DNA of 64,000 nucleotides. It comes from Gordonia hydrophobica NBRC 16057. GTDB taxonomy: Bacteria > Actinomycetota > Actinomycetes > Mycobacteriales > Mycobacteriaceae. Positions 8,136-17,149 of this stretch are shown one piece after another (within the stretch, counting starts at the first letter, position 1; every line of letters starts with the position of its first letter). The translations under genes were made by a program, and so were the position numbers. The stretch is taken from contig NZ_BCWU01000011.1 of the NCBI RefSeq assembly GCF_001592365.1, positions 93,191 through 157,190 on the forward strand, written 5' to 3'. The notes under the pieces are model-generated. The model saw only the letters and a list, made by a program, of their open reading frames with translations. It was not told where the DNA came from and ran no database searches.

Positions 8136-8486
8136 TCAGCCCCACCCGTTCGCGTGGAGCCATTCGTCGCTGATGCCGAAGTGGTGGCCCACCTCGTGGA
8201 GGACGGTGATCGCGACCTCTTGGCGCACCTGCTCCTCGGTATGGCACATCGCGAGCAGCGGCTCGCGATAGATCTCGATCGTGTCCGGCAGGAAACCCGC
8301 GTACTCGGTGGTGCGCTCGGTCAGTGCGACGCCGGTGTAGAGGCCGAGGATCGTCGGATCGTCGTCGTTGTGCGGGCGCACCAGGACGACGACGTTCGAC
8401 ATCGCGTTCAGCAACTCATCGGGGAGCAGGTCGAGCGCGTCGCCCACGAGGTTCTCGAAGTCGCGCTCCGACAGGGAGATCGGCAT
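8136..8486 (-). CDS. Metallopeptidase family protein (minimal zincin)
   Basis: The 116-residue protein contains the zinc-binding motif HEVGHHFGIS (HExxH) near its C-terminus and belongs to the very short metallopeptidase family of Actinobacteria. The lack of a signal peptide implies a cytoplasmic location. Its start is one base past the stop of the septum-formation gene, so the pair is coupled. It converges on the phosphatase gene. No substrate is known from the sequence. Confidence 0.88.
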   Translation of the reverse strand: MPISLSERDFENLVGDALDLLPDELLNAMSNVVVLVRPHNDDDPTILGLYTGVALTERTTEYAGFLPDTIEIYREPLLAMCHTEEQVRQEVAITVLHEVGHHFGISDEWLHANGWG

Positions 8487-8487
8487 G

Positions 8488-9927
8488 TCAGCCCGCCGGC
8501 GCCGGGATCTCGCGGTCCGATGACGAATAGCCGGGCGGCAGCGGCACGGGCTCGCCCACCGAGCGTCCGGGCGGCCCCTCGTCCTGCGGATTCGGCACCT
8601 TTCCGTTGATCAACAGGGTGCCCTGCCTGGCGTCGCCGACCAGCGTCGCGAACCCGCCGCGGTCGGGCAGCGCCACGAAGCAGAACACCCGGCGGCTCCC
8701 AGTGAGCCAACTGACCTCGGAGATCGTCGACGACTGAATGTTCAGGGTCGTCTGCTTGAACTTGTCGGCGCCGCCGAACGCCTGGTTCGCCTGGGTCGGA
8801 CAGATCCCCCGCAGATACTCGTTCTGGTCCTTCGTACTCGGCCACGGCTTACCGGACGCACGGCCGCCGAACCGCTGCGACAGGTCGACGCTGCCGGTCA
8901 CCTGGAAGGCATGCGGCTCAGCGCAGTTCACCACACCGCCGGTCGGCTGACGGGACTGCTTGTCGATTCCGATGCAACTGCCGTCCGCCCAGGTGAACGA
9001 CTGGTCGACGTCTCTGACCGGGCCCGTGAACTCCGCCTGCACATCGCCGGGGGCGGGCTGTTCGATGCCGCAGCGCAGGCTGCGCACCCCCTGCTGCCAC
9101 TCCGACTCCTTCGGGAACATCAGGCCGGGCGCGAACCGCCCCTGCGGATCCAGGCCGCCGCCCAGGTAGCGCGAGACGATCACCGAACAGTTCTCGTCGC
9201 GGATCTCCGCGAATCGCTCCGGCGTCGGATAGGGCGCCGTCGCAGCGAATTCCGCCGTCGGGAAGGTCGATGTGTCGAGAACGCCTGCCACCTCGAACCT
9301 GTGCGGCTTCGTGCACTCCACCCTCACCGGATCGCCGGGCGCGTCGTCGCTCCACGTCAAGCAGTCCCCGGCCTCCGAGCGCGTGAAATCGTTCTGCTTC
9401 ACCGAGCTCTCACCGATCACCGACGATCCGACGTCACCGAGATCGTCGAAGCCGCCGGTCGCGAACAGGAACGCTCCCGCGGCGACGCCGCCGACCAGGA
9501 TCGCCGCCAGCACCAGCCGGAGCGGATGCTTCCGGGCGCGACTGGGCGACTGGGCGTCCTCGGACTCCGCCGAGTCGTCAGCCCCGCCCGATCGCGGGGA
9601 CGCCGACGTCTGCTCCTCATCGTCCTGCTCCTCATCGTCGAAGTAGGCGTCCTCGGGCTCCACACCCCACTCCTCGACGTCGTCCTCCACCTCGTCGACG
9701 TCGTCCGGAGCGACCTCACCGTGCGGGTCGCCGTACGGCTCCAGCCCCCACTCGTCCACCGCCTCGGATTCGCCCGTCTCCCCTGGTGATTCCGTGTTCT
9801 CGGGAAGCTCTCCGCCGTCGAGGGAGTCGTCGGTCGGCTCCCAGCCGCCAGCACCGCCGCCGACGACGGGCTCAGCCTCGTCGTCGTCGCGGCCGTCGTG
9901 CATCGGTTGATCGCGCTTCGAAGTCAT
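8488..9927 (-). CDS. Septum formation family membrane protein
   Basis: The 479-residue protein has a strongly acidic, disordered N-terminal half (about residues 1-130), one transmembrane segment (about 135-160, [19 protein letters not shown]) and a large extracytoplasmic part. That part contains two cysteine-bearing repeats, [11 protein letters not shown]...[13 protein letters not shown] and SCIGIDKQ...[13 protein letters not shown], characteristic of the Septum_form domain. The family is associated with cell division and envelope in Mycobacteriales, but its biochemical role is not established. It is divergent from serS with about 55 bp between starts. Confidence 0.87.
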   Translation of the reverse strand: MTSKRDQPMHDGRDDDEAEPVVGGGAGGWEPTDDSLDGGELPENTESPGETGESEAVDEWGLEPYGDPHGEVAPDDVDEVEDDVEEWGVEPEDAYFDDEEQDDEEQTSASPRSGGADDSAESEDAQSPSRARKHPLRLVLAAILVGGVAAGAFLFATGGFDDLGDVGSSVIGESSVKQNDFTRSEAGDCLTWSDDAPGDPVRVECTKPHRFEVAGVLDTSTFPTAEFAATAPYPTPERFAEIRDENCSVIVSRYLGGGLDPQGRFAPGLMFPKESEWQQGVRSLRCGIEQPAPGDVQAEFTGPVRDVDQSFTWADGSCIGIDKQSRQPTGGVVNCAEPHAFQVTGSVDLSQRFGGRASGKPWPSTKDQNEYLRGICPTQANQAFGGADKFKQTTLNIQSSTISEVSWLTGSRRVFCFVALPDRGGFATLVGDARQGTLLINGKVPNPQDEGPPGRSVGEPVPLPPGYSSSDREIPAPAG

Positions 9928-9983
9928 CGCAATCCATCATGCCTGGTCGCTGCTCCCGACGTCCTCCGAGTAGGGTTCAACGT

Positions 9984-11240
9984 GTGATCGACCTGAAGAT
10001 CGTGCGTGAGAACCCCGACCTTGTCCGCGAATCCCAGCGCGCCCGCGGCGAAGACCCGACCCTCGTCGACCAGCTGCTCGACGCCGACGTCGCGCGCCGC
10101 GCAGCCATCGCCGAAGCGGACGCTCTGCGCGGCGAGCAGAAGTCCCTCGGCAAGCTCGTCGGCAAGGCGTCCGGCGAGGAGAAGACTGAACTCCTCGCCA
10201 AGGGCAAGACGCTGGCCGAGCAGGTCAAGAGTGCCGTCGCCAAACAGAACGACGCCGATTCCGCGTCCAGCGATGCGCACCGCGCCATCTCGAACATCAT
10301 CGAAGGCGCCCCCGCGGGCGGCGAGGACGACTACATCGTCCTCGAGCACGTCGGCGAGCCGCGCGCCATCGCGAACCCGAAGGACCATCTGGAACTCGGT
10401 GAGAGCCTCGGCCTCATCGACATGGCCCGCGGCGTCAAAGTGTCCGGATCGCGTTTCTACTTCCTGACCGGTCTCGGCGCCATGCTCCAGCTCGGTCTGC
10501 TGAACATGGCCGCGGCCAAGGCCACCGCCAACGGATTCACGCTGATGATCCCGCCGGTCCTGGTGAAGCCCGAGATCATGGCCGGCACCGGTTTCCTCGG
10601 CGCCCACAGCGACGAGATCTACCACCTCGACGACGATGACATGTACCTCGTCGGCACCTCCGAGGTCCCGCTGGCCGGCTATCACAAGGACGAGATCCTC
10701 GACCTCTCCACCGGACCCAAGCGCTATGCGGGCTGGTCCACGTGCTTTCGTCGCGAGGCGGGCTCGTACGGCAAGGACACCCGCGGCATCATCCGCGTCC
10801 ACCAGTTCGACAAGGTCGAGGGCTTCATCTACTGCAAGCCCGAGGACGCCGAGACCGAACACCAGCGCATCCTCGGCTGGGAGAAGGACATGCTCGCGGC
10901 GATCGACGTGCCCTACCGCGTCATCGACGTCGCCGGTGGCGACCTCGGCAGCTCCGCGGCCCGCAAGTTCGACTGCGAGGCCTGGGTCCCGACCCAGAAC
11001 ACCTATCGCGAACTGACCTCGACGTCGAACTGCACCACCTTCCAGGCCCGCCGCCTCTCCGTCCGCTACCGCGACGAGAACGGCAAGCCGCAGATCGCCG
11101 CCACGCTCAACGGCACCCTCGCGACCACCCGCTGGCTGGTCGCGATCCTCGAGAACCACCAGCAGGAGGACGGATCGGTGGTCCTGCCTCCCGAACTCGC
11201 TCGGTTCGTCGGCGTGGAACGGATCACCGCTCCGGCCTGA
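9984..11240 (+). CDS. serS: Serine-tRNA ligase
   Basis: The 418-residue class II synthetase charges tRNA-Ser (and tRNA-Sec where present). The N-terminal coiled-coil tRNA-binding arm covers about residues 1-105. Motif 2 is seen as [21 protein letters not shown] and motif 3 near the C-terminus as [19 protein letters not shown]. The start is the GTG at 9984. The gene is alone on this strand with a divergent septum gene. Confidence 0.97.
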   Translation: MIDLKIVRENPDLVRESQRARGEDPTLVDQLLDADVARRAAIAEADALRGEQKSLGKLVGKASGEEKTELLAKGKTLAEQVKSAVAKQNDADSASSDAHRAISNIIEGAPAGGEDDYIVLEHVGEPRAIANPKDHLELGESLGLIDMARGVKVSGSRFYFLTGLGAMLQLGLLNMAAAKATANGFTLMIPPVLVKPEIMAGTGFLGAHSDEIYHLDDDDMYLVGTSEVPLAGYHKDEILDLSTGPKRYAGWSTCFRREAGSYGKDTRGIIRVHQFDKVEGFIYCKPEDAETEHQRILGWEKDMLAAIDVPYRVIDVAGGDLGSSAARKFDCEAWVPTQNTYRELTSTSNCTTFQARRLSVRYRDENGKPQIAATLNGTLATTRWLVAILENHQQEDGSVVLPPELARFVGVERITAPA

Positions 11241-11370
11241 CCGCGTCGTCGTCCCGGCGGTCGTAGGTTGGACCGATGATGATCGGACTGATCGCGGCGA
11301 TCGTCGCGGCGCTGGGCTTCGGCGATCAGACCCGGCCCGGCTGGGGCTCGCCGCGAGCTGACGCCGAAGC

Positions 11371-11444
11371 CGGACAGAATTCCCCGCTGGCGACCGCCAT
11401 GTCGCCACACGCGGACGCCGACCGTCAGCGGGGAATCCTGTCCG
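11371..11444. repeat. Large intergenic stem-loop
   Basis: A 19-bp imperfect inverted repeat (CGGACAGAATTCCCCGCTG at 11371-11389, pairing with 11426-11444 at 18 of 19 positions) encloses a 36-bp loop that itself contains GGCGAC/GTCGCC. It lies in the 291-bp gap between serS and the LCP gene, which otherwise holds no convincing gene. It is not followed by a T-tract, so a simple rho-independent terminator is unlikely. It may be a dispersed palindromic repeat. Confidence 0.55.
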
Positions 11445-11531
11445 AAGGCGGTCGGTCATTCGGTCGACGCAGCGCCCTCGTCCTGCCTCGCCTTCAGCAT
11501 GCGGTCAGATTCCGGCGGTACCGTGTCTGAA

Positions 11532-12890
11532 ATGAACTCCCAGCGACCCATGCCGCCGGATCCGCGGCGACCGCGTGGCGGACCTCGTTTCGAGGCGCCG
11601 ACCCGCCGGGTCCCCGAGTCTGGACCCGATGCGGGTTATCGGCCGCCGCTGGCGTGGTCGCAGGAGCCGGAGCAGCGCCCGCGACACCGGTCGCCTGCGC
11701 CGCTGCCCGCCGCCGAACCGCCGGTACCGCTGCGTCGCGACACCCGTCACGCCGCGCCCGGCGGGTACGCTCCGCGGCAAGAACCGCAACCGGTGCCCGC
11801 CGACCGTCGACGGGCAGCGTCTCGCCCACCGCAGGACGCGCCCCCTCGACGTCGGTCCGACCGTTCCGCCACGCCCCCGGTTCCCCCGAAGCGGGGCCAT
11901 CGCAGCACCCCGCCCGCGCCGAAGCCGCGCAAACGCCGACGGCTGCGACTCGGACGGATTCTGCTGGTGGTGCTACTGGTCCTGGTGATCGCCCCGATCG
12001 CCATGCTGTTCTACTTCGACGGCAAGCTGCATCGGGTGGACGCGTTGTCGTCGTACCCCGGCCGCGTGGCCGACACCCCCGGTACCAACTGGCTGATCGT
12101 CGGCACCGACTCCCGTGAGGGGCTCAGCGCCGAGCAGAAGAAGAATCTGGCGACCGGTGACGCCGACGGCGCGCGCACGGACACGATCATGATGGCGCAT
12201 CTACCGCTGTCCGGAAAACCCATGCTCATCAGCATCCCCCGCGACATGTACGTGCCGATCCCCGGCATGGGCAGCCACAAGATCAACTCCGCCTTCAACA
12301 ACGGCGGTCCGAAACTGTTGGTTCAGACCGTCGAACAATTCACCGGCGTCCGCATCGATCATTACGCGGAGATCGGATTCGGCGGCTTCGACTCGGTGGT
12401 CGACGCCGTCGGCGGGGTCACGATGTGCCTCGATCAACCGCTCCGTGATCCCAAGGCGGGTCTGCGACTGCCTGCCGGGTGCCAGAAACTGAACGGCGCG
12501 CAAGCGCTCGGGCTGGTGCGCACGCGCGCTTTCCCGAACGCCGACCTGGAACGGGTGGTGAACCAGCGCAAGTTCCTGTCCGCACTCATGTCCCGGGCCA
12601 CCAGCCCGTCGGTCCTGCTGAATCCGTTCCGCTTGTTCCCGTTCGTGAGCGGCGCCGTCGACGCCGTCACCGTCGACAACGGTGACCACCTGTGGAATCT
12701 CGCGTGGCTGGCCCTCAAACTGCGGGGCGATCCCATCACCACTACCGCCCCCGCTGACGGCGACCAGTACACCGACGACGGCGACTCGCTGATCCCCGGC
12801 GACACCACGAAGCGGTTCTTCGACTACATCGCACGCAGCGAAGCCGTGCCGAACGATCTCCTGTCGGCCAACACCGGTTCGGTCTCCTGA
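11532..12890 (+). CDS. LytR-CpsA-Psr (LCP) family cell-wall glycopolymer ligase
   Basis: The 452-residue protein has a proline/arginine-rich cytoplasmic N-terminus (about residues 1-145), one transmembrane helix (about 148-170, ILLVVLLVLVIAPIAMLFYF) and an extracellular LCP domain. Visible LCP features are NWLIVGTDSREG, ISIPRDMYV with the phosphate-binding arginine, and the LVRTRAFPNADLERVVNQRKFL block. In Mycobacteriales, LCP proteins attach arabinogalactan to peptidoglycan. No LytR_C domain follows. The position between serS and ferritin matches Rv3840 in M. tuberculosis as remembered. Confidence 0.93.
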   Translation: MNSQRPMPPDPRRPRGGPRFEAPTRRVPESGPDAGYRPPLAWSQEPEQRPRHRSPAPLPAAEPPVPLRRDTRHAAPGGYAPRQEPQPVPADRRRAASRPPQDAPPRRRSDRSATPPVPPKRGHRSTPPAPKPRKRRRLRLGRILLVVLLVLVIAPIAMLFYFDGKLHRVDALSSYPGRVADTPGTNWLIVGTDSREGLSAEQKKNLATGDADGARTDTIMMAHLPLSGKPMLISIPRDMYVPIPGMGSHKINSAFNNGGPKLLVQTVEQFTGVRIDHYAEIGFGGFDSVVDAVGGVTMCLDQPLRDPKAGLRLPAGCQKLNGAQALGLVRTRAFPNADLERVVNQRKFLSALMSRATSPSVLLNPFRLFPFVSGAVDAVTVDNGDHLWNLAWLALKLRGDPITTTAPADGDQYTDDGDSLIPGDTTKRFFDYIARSEAVPNDLLSANTGSVS

Positions 12891-12960
12891 CCGGGTCGAC
12901 GGGGCCGTCGCTGCTGCCAGTCCAGCACGAACGTCGGGTGACGGCGATTAGACTCTGCCC

Positions 12961-13509
12961 ATGACCGCAACGCCGCGCACGACGTTCCAGCAGCTTCTGC
13001 ACGATCAGATCAGCAACGAGTTCAGTGCCTCGCAGCAGTACATCGCCCTCGCGGTGTACTACGACAACCACGACATGCCGCAGCTCGCGAAACGCTTCTA
13101 CGGGCAGTCCGTCGAGGAGCGCAACCACGCGATGATGATCATCCAGTACTTCCTGGATCGGGATCTCGACGTCGAGATCCCGGCCGTCGCCGCCCCGATC
13201 ACCGCGTTCGACGACTACCGCGAGCCGATCGCGCTGGCGTTGAAGCAGGAGAAGCAGGTCACCGAGCAGATCGTCAGCCTCGCTCGGGCGGCCCGAGACG
13301 ACGGCGATTACCTCGGCGAGCAGTTCATGCAGTGGTTCCTGAAGGAGCAGGTGGAGGAGGTCGCCACGATCACCACGTTGCAGACCATCGCCGACCGCGC
13401 CGACGGCAACATCTTCGACCTCGAGAACTTCGTCGAACGCGAGATCAATGCCGCCGCGACGTCGGCCGCCGATCCCGGCGAGCCCGTGGCCGCAGGCGGG
13501 AACCTGTAG
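12961..13509 (+). CDS. bfrB: Ferritin (BfrB type)
   Basis: The 182-residue non-haem ferritin stores ferric iron in a 24-subunit shell. The four-helix bundle carries ferroxidase ligands in LLHDQISNEFSASQQY (Glu20), SVEERNHA (Glu52/53, His56) and later acidic helices, and a C-terminal tail extends the usual length slightly. In M. tuberculosis, bfrB is IdeR-activated through upstream iron boxes; no recognisable box is visible in the 70 bp upstream here, which contain only a GATTAGACT tract resembling a -10 region. It lies next to the LCP gene, in conserved order. Confidence 0.93.
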   Translation: MTATPRTTFQQLLHDQISNEFSASQQYIALAVYYDNHDMPQLAKRFYGQSVEERNHAMMIIQYFLDRDLDVEIPAVAAPITAFDDYREPIALALKQEKQVTEQIVSLARAARDDGDYLGEQFMQWFLKEQVEEVATITTLQTIADRADGNIFDLENFVEREINAAATSAADPGEPVAAGGNL

Positions 13510-13539
13510 CGACCCGGTCCCCGACCCGCTGCAATCGAC

Positions 13540-14505
13540 CTATCGCAACGTCACCTGCCGGCCGATGATCCCGGCCCGCGAGCTGCGCTCGGCCGCCGTC
13601 AGCTCGGAGGAGTCGGCGAGTGCCTCGGTCAGCCGCGCGTCGAACGTCTCGACCCCGTCGATCCACTCCTCGTGGTGGGCTTCGACGTCGAGGTCGAACA
13701 CCGGCACGATCACGCCGTGCGTGCGGAACGAGCCGGCGAACCGGGATCCTTCGCCGAGTGTCAGATGACCTGCGGCGTGCACCCTGGCCAGCGCGTTCAT
13801 CAGGACGGTCTCGTCTTCCGGCCGCACCCAGCGCAGGTGCGCCTTCTCGCCGGCGTCCACCCACCACGGTGCTCCGACGCCACTGGACGGGCGCAGGCGG
13901 GCCGTCGGCAGAATGCTCTCGTTGGCGCGGTCGAGCATGGTCGCGAGTTCCGACGGCACGTTCGCATCCTCGGCGAACCACCAGCCGAAATCGGTGTGCA
14001 CGACGATGTCGAGGTCGGCGTCCGCGTCGAGGATGTCGGTGAGCGACTGCTCGGTCGCCGCGCCGTCGTACTGGTCGCCGTCCTGGGCCGACGCCGCCCA
14101 GGCGAGGGCGCCGGCGAGCGACCCGGCCAGATCGGCCGGTTCCGGGTTGGTCTGGAGTCCGACGAGCCCCTGCGTCACCTTGCCGTTCGCGTCGCCTGCG
14201 GCCGCACCCAGCTCACCGAACGTCGCGGCGTCGCGCAGGCGTACCTCGGCGGCGACGGCGCCCGGCAGAATGGTGGCGAAATCAGCTTCGTGGGCGGCGT
14301 CGAAGCCCGCGGCGTACGTCACCTGCGCGGTGGCCGAGGCGATGAACGCGCGCATGGCGACCAGATCGCATTCGGCTTTCAGCCCGGCGAACGGCCGCAC
14401 CGGTGCGGCGAGAGATTCCGCCTGCCGCGCCTTACGGGCGGCGACGCGTTCTGCGCGGTTGCTTCCGGGGCGCGGGCCACTGCCGCGCTTGCTCTTCTTT
14501 CCCAT
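13540..14505 (-). CDS. DUF5926 family protein
   Basis: The 321-residue protein starts with a highly basic segment, MGKKSKRGSGPRPGSN, followed by a soluble mixed alpha/beta region without recognised catalytic motifs. The N-terminus suggests nucleic-acid or ribosome contact, but this is inference. The family is actinobacteria-specific and uncharacterised. It converges on the ferritin gene and is followed, in the same direction, by no close partner. The length matches the family. Confidence 0.78.
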   Translation of the reverse strand: MGKKSKRGSGPRPGSNRAERVAARKARQAESLAAPVRPFAGLKAECDLVAMRAFIASATAQVTYAAGFDAAHEADFATILPGAVAAEVRLRDAATFGELGAAAGDANGKVTQGLVGLQTNPEPADLAGSLAGALAWAASAQDGDQYDGAATEQSLTDILDADADLDIVVHTDFGWWFAEDANVPSELATMLDRANESILPTARLRPSSGVGAPWWVDAGEKAHLRWVRPEDETVLMNALARVHAAGHLTLGEGSRFAGSFRTHGVIVPVFDLDVEAHHEEWIDGVETFDARLTEALADSSELTAAERSSRAGIIGRQVTLR

Positions 14506-14563
14506 GCGTTCAGTCTGTCATCCGCCACCGACGGCTCGGCGGCCCGACTGCGGAATCGGCGCG

Positions 14564-15352
14564 TCAGTCGACGGTGACGAGCCAGTCGCGCACCCGGGCC
14601 GGATAGTTCGTCGCCACCCAGCGCACGCCGAGGTCCGCGCAGAGCTGAACGTCCGGTTGGGCGTCGCACGTCCAGGCATAGGTGACGCGGCCCGCCGCGG
14701 CCGCCCGATCCACCAGTTCCGGGTGCAGTCGCAGCGTCTCGATGGACGGTCCCACGCCAGTCGCGCCGACGGCCGTCGCCGCCGTTCCGCCGATGATCCG
14801 CGCGGTGTCGCCCAAGAGGATGGTCGGGAGCATGGGCGCGGTCCGTCGCACCCGCCACACCCCTGCTGCGGAGAACGAGATCACGACGGCTCGGCTGTGG
14901 TCGGCCGACGGCGGCGATGCAACGCCGAACTCGTGCAGCATCTCCAGGAGCTTGGTCTCCACCAGGCTGCCGAAGCGGACCGGGTGTTTGGTCTCGATGA
15001 ACAGGCGCACCGGACGATGCCAGTCCAGGGTCAGCGTCAGCAGGTCGCGCAGGGTGAGCACGGACGCCGACTCTCCGCTCTCATGCCACGAGCCGAAGTC
15101 GTGGTCGCGGAGCTGAGCCAGCGTCATCTCGCTGACCACGCCCACTCCGTCGGAGGTGCGCTCGATGGTCCGGTCGTGAATGCACACCAACTCGGCGTCG
15201 GCCGTCAGCCGAACATCGCACTCCAACCCGTCCGCACCCTGCGAGAGTGCGAGGTCGTAAGCGGCCGCGGTGTGCTCGGCGAGTTCGCCGGACGCACCGC
15301 GGTGGGCGACGACGGCGGGTTTGCCGGATCGCGAGACGTCGGACTTGTTCAT
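14564..15352 (-). CDS. Glycerophosphodiester phosphodiesterase
   Basis: The 262-residue TIM-barrel enzyme hydrolyses glycerophosphodiesters to glycerol 3-phosphate and an alcohol. The catalytic AHRGASGE lies near residue 17, with CIHDRTIERTSDG (the HD pair) and FIETKHP further in. The usual PENT reads AEHT. There is no signal peptide, so it acts in the cytoplasm. Its ATG overlaps the stop of the upstream membrane protein (ATGA). The position matches glpQ1 of the M. tuberculosis order as remembered. Confidence 0.9.
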   Translation of the reverse strand: MNKSDVSRSGKPAVVAHRGASGELAEHTAAAYDLALSQGADGLECDVRLTADAELVCIHDRTIERTSDGVGVVSEMTLAQLRDHDFGSWHESGESASVLTLRDLLTLTLDWHRPVRLFIETKHPVRFGSLVETKLLEMLHEFGVASPPSADHSRAVVISFSAAGVWRVRRTAPMLPTILLGDTARIIGGTAATAVGATGVGPSIETLRLHPELVDRAAAAGRVTYAWTCDAQPDVQLCADLGVRWVATNYPARVRDWLVTVD

Positions 15353-16323
15353 GCCACTACCAGCCGCCTCTCCCTGTCGTGATCGCCGACGAGTCCGGTC
15401 AGGACGGTACTCAGTCGTGGGCTCGCCCACCGGGTGAACACCGCCGAGACGGCGAACGAGAGCGTCACCATCGCGAGTCCGTCGGCGTGGACCTGAACCG
15501 AGTCGCTGAACCACCCGCCGATGCGGTAGGCCAGAGCGATCAGCGCGACACCGTTCACCAGTCCCCACGCGATCGCGATGCGTCGGATCCGATCGGCCGC
15601 GCCTGCGGAATCCGAACCGCACCGCGCCGCCTCCGACAGCAGCAGCGGCGCGCCGACCACATTCACCAGCGGCAGACCTGCCAGGAGCAGTTGCTGCCGG
15701 CGCGGCCGCGGGTCGTACAGGTCGGCTTCGGCGTACGCGTGCGCTCGGATGGCAGTCAGCCACCGGACCAGCGCGACGAGCCCCAGGAGCATGCCTGCGA
15801 ACGCGAAGGTGCCGAACACCAGGACAGCCGCCCCGGACAGGAGATCGATCCACATCGGGATCGGCGTCGACCGGTTGACGACGGCGACGAGGTACCGAAT
15901 CAGGTGCACCACCGCCGCGGCCACCAGGGTGTACCAGACCAGCGAGAACGTCCGCGTCATCGCCGTTCCGGAGTCTCCGCTCCGGGGTTCGTCGGCTTCG
16001 GGGACGACCGGTGAATCGAGCAGTCCCCACCGCGGGACGCCGCGGTACGACGGCCGGCGTGCGGTGACGGGCGGTCGCGGAGGCGTCGGCGCCGGGCGCG
16101 CACCGGCGGGACGGTCCGCCGTCCAGCGCAGCAGCGGCCGACTCGGAGCAGGCCGCGGCCGCGCTCGACCGGGCTGCGGCGTCGGTGCCGGAGCAGTCGG
16201 GCGCGGCGCGACGATGCGGCCGTGGTCGTCGAGCAGCGTCAGGGGTCCACCGCAGCGCGGGCAGAGCTGTCGACCCTGCCGGTGGGGCGCTTGGATGCGG
16301 CAGGACGGGCACACGTCGAGCAT
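15349..16323 (-). CDS. DUF4328-like membrane protein with N-terminal zinc ribbon
   Basis: The 324-residue protein begins with a four-cysteine zinc ribbon (CPSC at residues 5-8, CPRC about 15 residues later), followed by a long proline/arginine-rich linker (to about residue 120) and about six transmembrane segments. This layout fits DUF4328 membrane proteins of Actinobacteria. The function is unknown. The start at 16323 overlaps the rhodanese stop, and its stop overlaps the phosphodiesterase start, so the rhodanese, this gene and the phosphodiesterase form one operon. Confidence 0.75.
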   Translation of the reverse strand: MLDVCPSCRIQAPHRQGRQLCPRCGGPLTLLDDHGRIVAPRPTAPAPTPQPGRARPRPAPSRPLLRWTADRPAGARPAPTPPRPPVTARRPSYRGVPRWGLLDSPVVPEADEPRSGDSGTAMTRTFSLVWYTLVAAAVVHLIRYLVAVVNRSTPIPMWIDLLSGAAVLVFGTFAFAGMLLGLVALVRWLTAIRAHAYAEADLYDPRPRRQQLLLAGLPLVNVVGAPLLLSEAARCGSDSAGAADRIRRIAIAWGLVNGVALIALAYRIGGWFSDSVQVHADGLAMVTLSFAVSAVFTRWASPRLSTVLTGLVGDHDRERRLVVA

Positions 16324-16673
16324 CAGGAGTCGACGCTCCCGTACATGCCCTCGGTGCCGGTGTCGTAGGGCTTGTCCGCGGCCTGCCAGGCGACCATGCC
16401 GCCCCGAACAACCGTCGCCTCGATTCCGCGCATCGCGAGGTACTGCGAGAGCCGGAACGACCTCCCGCTGGTTCGGCACACGATCATGAGTTCGGGTTCC
16501 AAGTCGATCTCGTCGATGCGCGCCGGAACCTCGTCGAGGGGAATGTGCAACGCACCGCGGATGTGAGCGTCTTCCCACTCGTAGTTCTCACGGACGTCCA
16601 GAAGCACTCGGTCTGTGACGCCGCTGAAGTCGTCGGGGAGGTCGGTGACCGCCACCGTCTCGATCTCATCCAT
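16323..16673 (-). CDS. Rhodanese-like domain protein
   Basis: The 116-residue single-domain rhodanese has the active-site loop CRTSGRS, with a catalytic cysteine that can carry a persulfide. LLDVRENYEWEDAHIRGALHIPLDEV is the conserved CH2A-type region at the N-terminal end. It probably takes part in sulfur transfer. The start ATG at 16673 has GGGGGA about ten bases upstream; an ATG eight codons further upstream is the alternative. It is the first gene of a three-gene overlapping operon reading away from the DnaA-box gap. Confidence 0.88.
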   Translation of the reverse strand: MDEIETVAVTDLPDDFSGVTDRVLLDVRENYEWEDAHIRGALHIPLDEVPARIDEIDLEPELMIVCRTSGRSFRLSQYLAMRGIEATVVRGGMVAWQAADKPYDTGTEGMYGSVDS

Positions 16674-16848
16674 GCTCACAGTCCCCCATGGTTCCACACC
16701 TGGTTCACACGCGGTGCGCTCCCGGCGCTCGGCGCCGACTTCCGTCCCGCGGCGCCACCCCGAAACGGGCGAACGTCACGGGACCGGATCGTTACCACAG
16801 TCGGTCCGCTGGCAACACACCACACTCACTATGCATACCAGCATAAAA

Positions 16849-17080
16849 CAATCCACAATTTCACCGGGAGGCTGTTGATCCCCAGTCATACACAGGTCGC
16901 GAAAGCCCTGTGGACAACCCTGTGGATTTGTGGATAACGGGAGGTCGAGGGATGCATTGGTGTGTCGCCCGTCTCATTTTCGTCCTCCGTTCACCCGAAA
17001 GACGCCGGAAACTCACTGCTACTGACAAGTAGTGTTCACCGATTTTCATCCCCAGCCATCTGTGGATGACTTGTGGACAA
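16849..17080. other. DnaA-box cluster in a gene-free gap
   Basis: The 476-bp gap 16674-17149 has no credible gene but contains many DnaA-type 9-mers. In one orientation there are TGTGGACAA (16909-16917 and 17072-17080), TGTGGATAA (16929-16937), TGTGGATTT (16921-16929) and TGTGGATGA (17061-17069); in the other orientation lies CAATCCACA (16849-16857). The two TGTGGACAA boxes are the actinobacterial consensus (TTGTCCACA on the other strand), and TGTGGATAA is the classical E. coli box. An AT-rich stretch (about 16825-16862) lies on the left. There is no dnaA, dnaN or rpmH nearby, so this is not a standard oriC; a DnaA-titrating or regulatory site is the inference. Confidence 0.72.
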
Positions 17081-17149
17081 CACGCGGGATGAAACTCTCT
17101 AGTACTACTTCGGAGTTGTTCGCACCACGCTCATGCGGCCCTACACTCG

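Noticed and set aside
11276..11530. An 84-codon ORF between serS and the LCP gene
   Set aside because: It spans the 19-bp stem-loop, has no conserved domain and only a weak start context; the repeat structure explains the open frame.
16849..17080. Interpretation of the DnaA-box cluster as the chromosomal origin
   Set aside because: No dnaA, dnaN, recF or rpmH gene is near, and oriC of Mycobacteriales lies between dnaA and dnaN.
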